A stretch of 64,000 bases of DNA from Hermatobates lingyangjiaoensis (Eukaryota > Arthropoda > Insecta > Hemiptera > Hermatobatidae): the NCBI GenBank assembly GCA_026182355.1, contig JAPFBL010000119.1, positions 2,552,001 to 2,616,000 on the forward strand, in the 5' to 3' direction. Under the pieces are notes generated by a model, which was given only the letters and a program-made list of their open reading frames with translations, was not told where the DNA came from and did no database searches. Positions 54,880 to 64,000 of this stretch are shown piece after piece (position 1 is the stretch's first letter; each line of letters opens with the position of its first letter). The position numbers were made by a program, and so were the translations under genes.

Positions 54880-56545
54880 TGTATAATCATTTGCTAGTTA
54901 ATTAATTTTGGAACCAGAATATTAAATAATTTTTTCTTAAGGTTCAAATTTCTAAAAGTTTGAAAAGCTCAATATTGCAATGTATGAAAGTGTCTCCTCT
55001 TCATTTCTTAATAAGAACGTTTTCATTTTTTGATGTTAATGCAACTTTTTATATAAATCAAGACTTTTTTCCTATATTTCCATATGCTTGGTACTGGTAT
55101 GAAATTTTATTCCTTAATTGTTTCATTTTCTCCTTCCACCACTAACATCCCTTCTATTTTTTGATAGAACTTTCCAATCTGAAGATTATTAGTTTAATTT
55201 TTTTAGCCTTTTAATTTTTTATTAAAGAGTATAACGATGTGACTACGCAGCTGTCAAATTTGTTTCTATATTATTCCCATTATTACTTCACTTCTAGTTT
55301 TAGTCGTTATCCATGTCTATTATTCATTTTAATATATCACTGACATTCTCTTCCTGTCATTAACGACTGGTTTACATTGAATAGGATCTTTTTTTTCTAG
55401 ATTTTCATGAACTAAACTGAGCCTACATGTGAATTGTCATAGAAATTCTACCGGTTAGTACAGATTCCTTCCCATTCCAATCCATGTGTTCATTAATGGT
55501 AACACTGTTTTCTTCTTCAATACATCGAACCATACCTGATAATTAATCTAATTTTACATTATGAGTTTTATGAGAACTATATACATTTGCTTCCTTGGAA
55601 TTTCATCAAGTCAGAAAGTTAATTTTTATTTTCATGATTTTTTAGTCATTTTTTTCATATGTTATCATAGTTTAGTATTAATTATTATTTTAGTTTCTAT
55701 ATTTTATTTATTACTTTGCATTTTCTTCATTTCTACTTTACTCTAAGTAAAGTATAATGATCGTGTTTCTTCTTTTTTACAGTTCATTTTAAATATTACT
55801 CCTTTATTATCATTTTATATTACTTTGACTTCATATTAGATTGCTTCTTCTCCTGATAATGGCTGTCGTATAAATATAAAAGTAAGTTGCTTCCCTGGGT
55901 CTAGTTATATCATTAATTTGGTTTGTTACACTCGTTAATCTATGTCTGTTTTAATTTTAAATAAGTTCATGTGAAATAAATCTAGAAAAACCAAATGAAA
56001 TAGTGAAATGTTGAGTAATGATTTGAGGTAGGTTTTTTTAAAAAATCTTGTCCACAGTTTATAACAAGCTTCAATATTTTACAGAATTTTTATTTATGTG
56101 AAGTTGCAGATTTTTCATTAATATTAGATAATCAAATATTTATCAAGGCCTTTCTATATATGTAAATGCAGTTGTGACGTTAATTAGTTTTAAGACATTT
56201 TGTAAGGTTTTAATATGATATTTTTAGAGCAACCTTACTCAGTCTTACGTCCCAGACAGTCTGAATATCAGGGTGAGTGACCCATACTGCAAGGTTTCAA
56301 CATTGCTCTATATGCTATGTCAATAATAAATTTGAATAAGAAATATTAACAAGAAGCCATTAATTACACCATTATTCATTAATATAATCGTTCCTTAAAT
56401 ATGTTGTATAAAACTGTTATGTAGCATTTTAAAGCACGTAATTGTTGAATTTCATAATGTAGTCTTCATTAGTTTGTTTTCCAGTTTTATAGAGAACACT
56501 GTTTGTTTCCTGGGGATCACATTTTTGTAATATGGTTGACAAAGC
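54880..56545. other. AT-rich spacer
   Basis: Near 55.83-55.9 kb TTGCTTCTTCTCCTGATAAT then GGCTGTCGTATAAATATAAA may be a worn family C core (compare CTTCTTCTCCTGAGGACGAC). Otherwise nothing recognised. Confidence 0.4.
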
Positions 56546-56660
56546 GCATACTTGCAGTCTTTAATTTTTGGTTTGAACCGTCTTCAGGAGAGATAAGAGA
56601 GCGAAACCATGCCCACTAGTTCAGAGACGGTTGGAGACCAACTATGTTGCCGCATGCGCG
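56546..56660. mobile_element. Family B repeat, single arm
   Basis: ATACTTGCAGTCTTTAATTT, TTGGTTTGAACCGTCTTCAG, GAGAGATAAGAGAGCGAAAC, CATGCCCACTAGTTCAGAGA, CGGTTGGAGACCAAC. A close match to the left arm at 37.5 kb without the returning arm. Confidence 0.75.
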
Positions 56661-58328
56661 CACGGTCACAGAGAATAAGGTAGACAGGAATCAATTTATA
56701 AATAAATTAAATTAGTGGAATATGAAAACATAATAAATAACTGAAAGAAAAAATTGTGGGATGAACAGAGAAATTGATGCATAAATAAAAGTACGGACTA
56801 AAATATTATAAAATAAAATAAAACTGAGAACACAAATAATAATATTAAAGAAATGATTCATTAAATAATAAAGAAAAATAATTAATTTATACTTTATTAG
56901 CCTTTATATATATATATATATATGTATATAAATGTATTAATATATCCTTATAATAATACGAGTTATTCTTAAAAAAGTTATTCTCGTATTCTTAAAAAAC
57001 CTTTATTCTAAATTTAAGTTATTTTTTTGAATGCTTATCATAAGCATTTTTGATGAAAGCGATGGATTTTGTAATATATTTTTATTTTATGGATGTCTGG
57101 AGATAATTTTAGATTTATTCGTAAGGATTACAATGTGTGATATCATATACCCTACTGAAAGGCAATTTAACCTATGGCATAACGTGATCCCCTACGACAC
57201 GTATTACCAAATTTTCCATTAAATTCACAAACCTGTGTTCAGGTATTTGTTTAAAAGTAATTTTTATTATAATCATTAAACCATGAACAAAATAATTATG
57301 AAATATTGGGCCATAACTTGTGTTTGTTTACTATTAAATTTTAGATATATAAAATAAACTACAATAATTGTTTTATTTAAAGCAATTATAACTAGTTGGA
57401 TTTCGGAATAAATAGATTTCATTCATATTACCACATAACTAATCGATTTCAACTAGTCAATGTGATTCTTTAAAGATCGTAGCCTACATCCGTTCACTTA
57501 TCAGAAGCCATACAAGTTTTTGAAAAATAAAACCAACAATGAGTATTACTTAAAAATTATAATTAAAAAACCTAATTAAAAAAAACTCATTACATTAAGA
57601 ACCGTTGTTTCTTATGCTTTATTTAAAAGAGAAAACTTATATCTAATCAATAACATATTATAAATTCATTTTAAGATTACATTTCAAAAACCTCTTATTG
57701 TATAATAAGTGTTTTCATCAATTTTTACTATTTATTAGTATAAAAAATCTATTTACGTATTTTACCTGTTGTATTTTTTAATTTAGAATAATTAAATCTA
57801 TTTTAATTATTCACATATTATATAGTCACTGAATTCAGTTTTGCCATAACAATTAATCATAACACTCTGCACATCTTCAATTTGTTTGAATTAGTATTAA
57901 AACACATCTTTAAGAAATAACTGATACAATCAACTCTATTACAGCTACAGTTCCCAATTATTTGACAATTATTGCTCGATCTGTGCCCGTTTTCTTGGTA
58001 TAAATTATTTTCTGTGTGTCCCATTCATGTCTGGTTGTTTTCAAAAGAATTTTATTGAATATTAATAATTGTTATTCTTATATTGTATTCTAAGATTGAT
58101 ATTTAATGATACAAATTGAAACGTCACAGAGTATTTGCTTAGTTTTTTTTTTATTTTCCTTATGTCTGCGTTGGGTGTATACATGTGGGTGTAGAGATTT
58201 CTTGTATGCTGTTGCTCTTGTGTACAATACTCACAATGACATAGGATATCAGCTTTATTGCTTCCTATGGGAGAGAAGTGTGATTCATTTATTATTTGGC
58301 ACCAATTTTATTGATGGCCAAGTCAGGA
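56661..58328. other. AT-rich spacer with a short TA run at 56.9 kb
   Basis: No gene or repeat family recognised. Confidence 0.5.
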
Positions 58329-58538
58329 GCTCCAATTTTGCCTTACTGAGTTTTATCAGAGAAGGAATCTTTAACGAGTACCTCACATTGTAAAGTTCAG
58401 GACTGAAAGCCTAACGTTTCCTCCGAAGGACGACACATTCTGATTACTCCACGTGAAAAAAATGAGGGGTAAAATTAAAATCAAACCCGGATCTACCAGT
58501 TCAGATACGAGCACGCAAGCCATGTGCCACTTTGACCC
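58329..58538 (-). mobile_element. tRNA-derived SINE (diverged)
   Basis: TTTAACGAGTACCTCACATT, GTAAAGTTCAGGACTGAAAG, CCTAACGTTTCCTCCGAAGG, ACGACACATTCTGATT, then the head AATCAAACCCGGATCTACCA, GTTCAGATACGAGCACGCAA, GCCATGTGCCACTTTGACCC. The 3' end is poorly preserved. Confidence 0.75.
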
Positions 58539-58539
58539 G

Positions 58540-60655
58540 TTGCTCCGTATTGTTAATTCTGTCAATGTTGCCTTCCTATTAATTGTATGTTTTAACTTAT
58601 TTAGTTTCTTAAAGACTGATTTTAATAAAGTTCAATTTATTATCGTCTTCCCATTTATATGTAAATTTCTTTTTCAGATTTATTGAAACGATGTATTAAA
58701 TAATGCGTCCATGCAAATGTATACAGTAAGTTTTTTCAGTACAAGGATGGCAATAGCAGAAAAGCCATTCTCGGCAGAAGAAATAGAAACCTTCAACAGA
58801 AAATTATTCATATCGAAATTGGTTACATTAGTTTACAACTTGGTCTCAGGTTTTCACAATCTATAGTCTTTCTGTTATTGTCAACTTCATCCAGAATTAA
58901 TAAATCATTTAGCTCATTTCTGAATTATTTAATCTTAACATTGACACTCTGGCAAAGTTTTCATCAAAAATAAGATCTTTAAATTAGGGCAGTATTTAAA
59001 ATGAATATTGCAAAATTGCATAATTGAAGACGGAGATGTTCGTGCGGTTACGACTTGTTTAGTGGACTATTTTATGATCATGGAAGAAATTACTTTTCAA
59101 TATTTTAATTGAATTTCTAACAATAAATGATTTATGGAATTAATAGAGGTCTTGAATACTAAAAATCGTAAAGAAGTTTTTAACTGATAAAAAAACTTAC
59201 AGACGGTTAACTTCAACTAATCAAAAAATCAATTCTAACTGATTTTTGTTAACGCTTTATGGAATTAAGTTTCAATTTTATTGTTGAAAATTTATTACTG
59301 ACTCAACCATTTATTTCTTAGGACCTCGTTAAATAAGAGATGGCATTTAGAGCAATTATTTACGCATAAATATTTAAACAAATCGTTTCAAATAATTTAC
59401 AGCAAAAATAATATATATTTATAATTATTTATCATAAAAGATATAGACATTACATTCGCATATAATATATACATACACATCAATGGTCAAATCTGAATAA
59501 AAAATGGGAAAGAAATACTTGTTTGTCTTTCAAAAAATGGGAAAGTTTTGTTTGTTCGTTTTTATTTTTGAATTTATTATAGGTTTATTAAATAAATATT
59601 AAAATATTATTTTGATAATAAATATGATGGTTAGAACATTTTCACCTAGATTGCAATTAAATTGTGCTGTTAACAATCATATGTTAAGGATATGAATTGA
59701 TGAACAGAAGTAAAAAAGCATTGATCTGTTTAACAATGTAAATTAATAAACTTAATCAGAGAGCGTTTGAATCTTAACCCTGGTTAAGAAGTAATGCTAA
59801 TAAAAGTGAAATTAAAACTGGTATGTTGTGTGAAAGAGACTCCTGAAAAGGTATTGTTTTGAGAGAGAATTGAGTAGAATGGAAGACAGTCAGAATGAAG
59901 CAAAAGAAAAGACTATTGAGCTGATGTAATTAGGGTTGAAGTTGCGGTTGAGGTGGCCACCCCCAGTCTGGGGGCAGAACCAACAGGTGGCACATAAATA
60001 GTGCTCCCAACTACCGCCCCACACATCAATTCCCGATTCATCCCACAACTTACCACAATCAAATATTTTACATTCTGTCTATTATTACTACCATCTTCTT
60101 GAGCTTTAATATCGCTCGCCTTACTTTAATAGATTAATATCTAAAAATAGAGTTTATTCAACAAAATTAATGGAAGTCAACAAGTGGTTTATGAGAATTT
60201 CATAAACTCAATTCATTATTTATTATCTTCTTTAATTATATTTTGTTTTGAAATATAGTTGGTTTAATTGTTTGAATTTTCAAATGATTTTTTAGTTGAG
60301 TTGTAAAAAAATATTTACTTAAAATAAATTCGTTAGATTGATTTTCATCAAGGGGACTAAATTACAGTATTTTAGGTCGCTTATGTGAACATTGTGACGA
60401 ATTGTGTTTTAGATACAGACTAGTAATTGACATAATATCTCTGCAATGTAAGAAGAACTTTCTTTTCTTCAAGATAAATATTCCGTAGAAATTATAAGCT
60501 CTCGTATACTGATTATTTTTTAATAATGGGTTACAATTAATACACACAACCTAATAAAACATCTACAAGTTGATAAGGTTAGATATGAACAAGAGATAGT
60601 TGTATGTTCATGTGATCCTTTTACGTTAAGTAAGGTTTTGTAGTGGATCACAAGA
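58540..60655. other. AT-rich spacer with a GC-richer patch at 59.94-60.06 kb
   Basis: GGTGGCCACCCCCAGTCTGG, GGGCAGAACCAACAGGTGGC, CCCAACTACCGCCCCACACA is unlike its surroundings and includes a short inverted piece (CCCCCAG/CTGGGGG). No family recognised. Confidence 0.4.
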
Positions 60656-60659
60656 TGTG

Positions 60660-60985
60660 TAATACGATGAAAGATTTCCCATAAACACTTGAAATAACAA
60701 TCAACGATCAAACCACAATATGAAATGAAAAAAAAGACTAAGATCCTTCAAGCACAACAAGCGGCCTTCGTCAGTAACATCGGACAAATGACCTGTTCAT
60801 TGGTTAATCTGTCATGCTGGTGGCAGCTCAGATTAACAGCACAGTAACTGTTTATTTTTATTTCTAATACCTACACAATATACAAGACCCAACTCAGTTG
60901 GGTTTGACTCTGATAAAAACCGCTTGTTGTGGTTGAAAGATTTTAGTCATTTATTTCCCATTTTATATACTGGTTTGATAATTGG
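60660..60985. mobile_element. Foldback repeat, family A, with a foreign loop
   Basis: Left arm GATGAAAGATTTCCCATAAA, CACTTGAAATAACAATCAAC, GATCAAACCACAATATGAAA, AAGACTAAGATCCTTCAAGC, ACAACAAGCGGCCTTCGTCA; right arm CAACTCAGTTGGGTTTGACT, CTGATAAAAACCGCTTGTTG, TGGTTGAAAGATTTTAGTCA, TTTATATACTGGTTTGATAA. Between them about 115 bp (60774-60890) is unrelated to family A and contains its own inverted piece (TGGTTAATCTG/CAGATTAAC). Confidence 0.8.
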
Positions 60986-61918
60986 TCTACAATACGTGCA
61001 TGATGATAGTACCACAGAGCTTAGTAAACATAATATAAACTGCTGACATTCCTCGTCGAACTGCTGATGCTGATTTGATAATGCAGCCATGCTAACCGGA
61101 CGGACGACTCCATCTACAAGTTACGTGGAATATCGGACGGTTATAACATATTAAATTGTGTTTATATTACGTATAATTATTCTATTAGAAAAAATCAGAT
61201 TATATCGTACTCATATCTACTAAGCTCAGAATATAATTATGTTTATAGCAATTATATGTAGAAATTCTCTCGTTCTATATGTAGACATCTAACTTTTAAC
61301 CTTTAACTTACGTATTAATTGAACATTTTGTAATTAAATTAAATTGTTTAAGTATCATTTTAGTAAAGTAATACAAACTTAATGTGTCTTGTTATATACA
61401 TAAAAAAATACCCACATCAAAATTAACCATCAATCTAACTTTCAGTCTTTCAGAAAAATTGATGTGACAATTTAAATATTTTATTTTTTTTTTAAAACAA
61501 GAGGATAATTTTGCTAATTCCTGTTTTAAACTATATCATTTATTACGTTATTAAAACAATGGATTATACTATAATGACATTGTTTTTTCTAATAAGATGA
61601 AGTCGATTGACATTTTGTTATTCCAATATATGGTATTATTCAAATTTCAATTATAGCGGACACTCAAGGAAGCAAACCTTGTTATCTTTGTGAAAAACAA
61701 TTTGGGTAAAACAAATGTAGCATCTCAATTTGTTGATCAAAGTTCGTTTATGGAATATTTTATTTAACACTAACAAACATAACCGTCTATGACGGAATCA
61801 AAAATTCTATTATACTTGGTATTCCAAAATACAAGGAATACCATACCAATTATAGTGTTATACTAATACTATATTTGGAAATTATAGAATAGTAGAAAAT
61901 ATCATTATTAGTACAGTG
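60986..61918. other. AT-rich spacer, nothing recognised
   Basis: No motif that I can support. Confidence 0.5.
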
Positions 61919-62310
61919 TTAAACAAATGCCTCTGTATACACCGAATTCGTTGTCTGTTCTTCAGGTTTATAGAAGAACAAACAGTAGGAACCTCTGAAT
62001 CTTGAGCAAGTAAACTACAGTCGACAATGTGAGAAAAACTTGGTCTCGCTAACTTGAATTCCTGCGTTAGATAAAGTTTCCCCTTCCGACTTAGTTAAGG
62101 TCATTGCAAAATGGACTCTGACGGGACTTTGCAATCGTTTCAACGGAAACAGATAGTGGCTCGGAATCAATGGTATGGGTGGTATATACACAGACTCCCC
62201 ATTCCACATCCAGTCATGATGTCCGCCTATATGGCATATCTGTGCAGAGCACAAACTCGTAGTCGTGTCCCGTTGCACATTTCGGCAAATTCTAAATAGA
62301 TAGTGCATCT
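61919..62310 (-). pseudogene. Helitron (Rep/helicase) C-terminal helicase fragment, broken
   Basis: Minus strand. The frame from about 62310 reads YIPPIPLIPSHYLFPLKRLQ, then SPVRVHFAMTLTKSEGETLS, NAGIQVSETKFFSHCRL, an in-frame TAG (62015-62017), then FTCSRFRGSYCLFFYKPEEQ, TTNSVYTEAFV and a stop at about 61919. This follows the C-terminal helicase motifs of Helitron/PIF1-type proteins (I-P-R-I-x-L-x-P ... P-V-x-x-A-F-A-M-T-I-N-K-S-Q-G-Q-T-L ... V-F-S-H-G-Q-L-Y-V-A-x-S-R). Glu replaces the Gln of KSQGQ (KSEGE), and a stop replaces Tyr of QLYVA. In intact Helitrons the helicase unwinds DNA during rolling-circle transposition. The Rep nuclease and the N-terminal helicase motifs are absent. Confidence 0.8.
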
Positions 62311-62389
62311 TGAACTCTGGGAAAAACCTTGTAAATAACCCCAAATAAGCAATATATAAGCAATATATTGAAATTAAAATCAAGTAACA

Positions 62390-62660
62390 ATATCTAATTG
62401 CTACACCTGTGTATTTTTAAAATAAACATGCCTGTGTAGTTAGCCAAACACGGCTTAAAAGTTCATAACTTTGCTTCATCGTTGAATATTCAATCCATTT
62501 AAAGCTTAGATTTTATGCTAGACATACACAAATCTACTGTGAAAGTTTGAGCCTGTTATGTCTTATGGTGGCTGAGTATACTGGTGACAATATTTTGCGG
62601 ATAAACCAACAAACCGACAGACAGAAATTATTCTAAGGGTATATGCGGCTTCTCTAAAGT
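62390..62660. other. Unassigned segment next to the Helitron relic
   Basis: AACATGCCTGTGTAGTTAGC, GTGGCTGAGTATACTGGTGA, AACCAACAAACCGACAGACA, GAAATTATTCTAAGGGTATA. The ACCGACAGACAGAAAT-type motif looks repeat-like. I cannot tell whether it belongs to the Helitron. Confidence 0.35.
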
Positions 62661-62904
62661 ATGAAACGTAAAGAAAAAATCATTTGTTAAATAATTTATG
62701 TCAAATCTTGTTAAATCCAAAGAAGCTTTATAATAAAATTTCAATTTTTATTACTTCATTATAATTTTACAAATATTTTCAGTATTTCACACTATAAATA
62801 AATAAAGTTTCAACTAAGTTCAACATTCAACTAAGTTAAACAGCAATTTTTAGTGCTAAAAATAATGGTTAAATTTAGTAAAATAAAATACTATCCTACT
62901 ATCT

Positions 62905-63190
62905 GTTTTGTGGTAAAAAAACTAATAAAATAGTCTCCATATATACAAGTTTAATTATCTAAACAACGCATTTCTAACACATTTGATCTATACTATGCCA
63001 TATTATATAGTGTATATTGTATGCTATACTACAGTTCAAACTATACTCCACTATTTATTTAATACACTACTACTAAGTTGATAACTTTCTGATGTAGTTT
63101 ATATTTATTTTTATGACTGAAGAAGTAGTTTTTTAGATTATTATACAAACATACATAGAGAGAATTTTATTAGATTTTCACCCTCGAGTG
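62905..63190. mobile_element. Diverged relic of the PLE terminal arms
   Basis: Left piece GGTAAAAAAACTAATAAAAT, AGTCTCCATATATACAAGTT, ATCTAAACAACGCATTTCTA, ACACAT parallels the minus-strand arm at 40435 (GGTAAAAATCTAATGAAATG ... AACAACGCGTTTCGAACAC). Right piece ATGACTGAAGAAGTAG ... AGAGAGAATTTTATTAGATT, TTCACCCTCG parallels 41828-41920. So two inverted pLTR remnants face each other with no coding region left between them. Confidence 0.6.
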
Positions 63191-64000
63191 GTATAAAATA
63201 TTTAGGTAATATTTCTCTCTTTGGTTTATAACTAAATTACTGTGTTTATTTTTTTTTAAAATTGGTAGTTTGATGGAAGAAAGGATTGACGGTAAACCAA
63301 CAAGAGTTGGTTTAGAGATCGTGCGAACTTGGTTGAACAACGCCATTTTACATGAGTTGCGTCACATGTAATTACGTCGAAGGCTAGTTTTCGTGACTCA
63401 AAGATTTGCCTAGATTATCTGTGGAGACAGACTGTCGCACATGAAGCACTATTAAACTAAGACCAAACACGATGAAGCTTGCCTAAGAAACATTATTCTC
63501 AGCATTGATTGCATAGGTTTAACTAAAAGCTTGGTTATTCATGTTAAGAAATGCACCCGTGAGAAATATTCTCATAACATTTGTTTACGTCTTAAGATAA
63601 TCTGATATTTCTAATGTAGGCATATGGCTCTAAAGATCGCACCTCATTGTGTCCTGTTACTATGGGATAATAGATTCATTATAATACATAATCCGAATTT
63701 ATTTATATTTTTATTGACTTTGTTATATTTCCGAGTTAATTCAATTGAATTAAGTATTTTTATATTATTTATATTTATATTATTTTTTTTATATTAAAGA
63801 TCACAGCTCATTGTTTCCTAGTTCATTTAGGATAATATAAATGCACTACAAACTTTCATCAAATCTTCTGCATATTAATATATTTACTTACACTATCTAC
63901 TTACTTCAGATTGCATCATATTTGATAATATTATAAATATATATAAATATATTATGTTGCTAACATAAATGATTAAATATATTTTGTTTTAACCAGCAAG
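63191..64000. other. AT-rich spacer to the window end
   Basis: Nothing recognised. 63.28-63.55 kb is slightly less AT-rich, without motif. Confidence 0.45.

Noticed and set aside
1..64000. CRISPR array, operon or prokaryotic system
   Set aside because: Repeats are palindromic, unevenly spaced and flanked by (TA)n, with no regular spacers or cas-like genes; the content is clearly animal nuclear DNA.

Overview
The window is AT-rich animal nuclear DNA (eukaryotic, most likely an arthropod and probably an insect). I found no intact host gene, tRNA gene, operon or prokaryotic feature. The arthropod guess rests on the mix of mariner, Penelope-like, Helitron, non-LTR and tRNA-SINE relics, on the low GC content and on the many (TA)n arrays. 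The sequence does not identify the species.

Almost everything recognisable is a mobile element or its debris. Protein-coding relics are: a non-LTR retrotransposon tail with RNase H and a Cys/His motif (7.2-7.7 kb, minus); a mariner-ended element with a second copy of its interior in tandem (9.6-12.2 kb); a palindromic mariner carrying only the DNA-binding half of the transposase (21.4-22.3 kb); a possible Penelope-like 5' coding palindrome (22.6-22.95 kb); a Penelope-like (PLE) 3'-end/5'-end junction (28.3-28.9 kb, minus); a Tc1-like DDE fossil (35.9-36.1 kb); a PLE with a good GIY-YIG endonuclease domain between 475-bp inverted arms (40.4-41.9 kb); and a Helitron helicase C-terminus (61.9-62.3 kb, minus). 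A tRNA-derived SINE family has about ten copies on both strands. One of them lies beside a 5S rRNA-derived segment (24.46 kb).

The most distinctive component is a set of short foldback (palindromic) repeats, nearly always abutting (TA)n microsatellites. At least four sequence families (called A, B, C and E here, with a weaker D) share an architecture: an arm ending at (TA)n, a conserved block, and near the palindrome centre the pattern CTGAnGA, one base, a short hairpin, then GAAA. The PLE arms at 40.4-41.9 kb carry the same pattern. CTGAnGA and GAAA resemble the hammerhead-ribozyme core, and hammerhead motifs are known from PLE terminal repeats. I therefore infer that many of these foldbacks are short PLE-derived or PLE-mobilised units. 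Three of them enclose other DNA between the arms (26.2, 42.6 and 60.8 kb), and at 42.6 kb the enclosed 170 bp is a near-identical copy of DNA about 490 bp upstream.

The remaining long stretches (for example 2-2.8, 3.2-6.1, 15-16.3, 30-35.6, 42.9-45.7, 46-48 and 54.9-58.3 kb) are AT-rich spacer in which I recognise nothing reliable. Short open reading frames there, including the runs of alternating Ile-Tyr, are consistent with chance or with translated (TA)n. Terminal coordinates of degenerate repeats are approximate.
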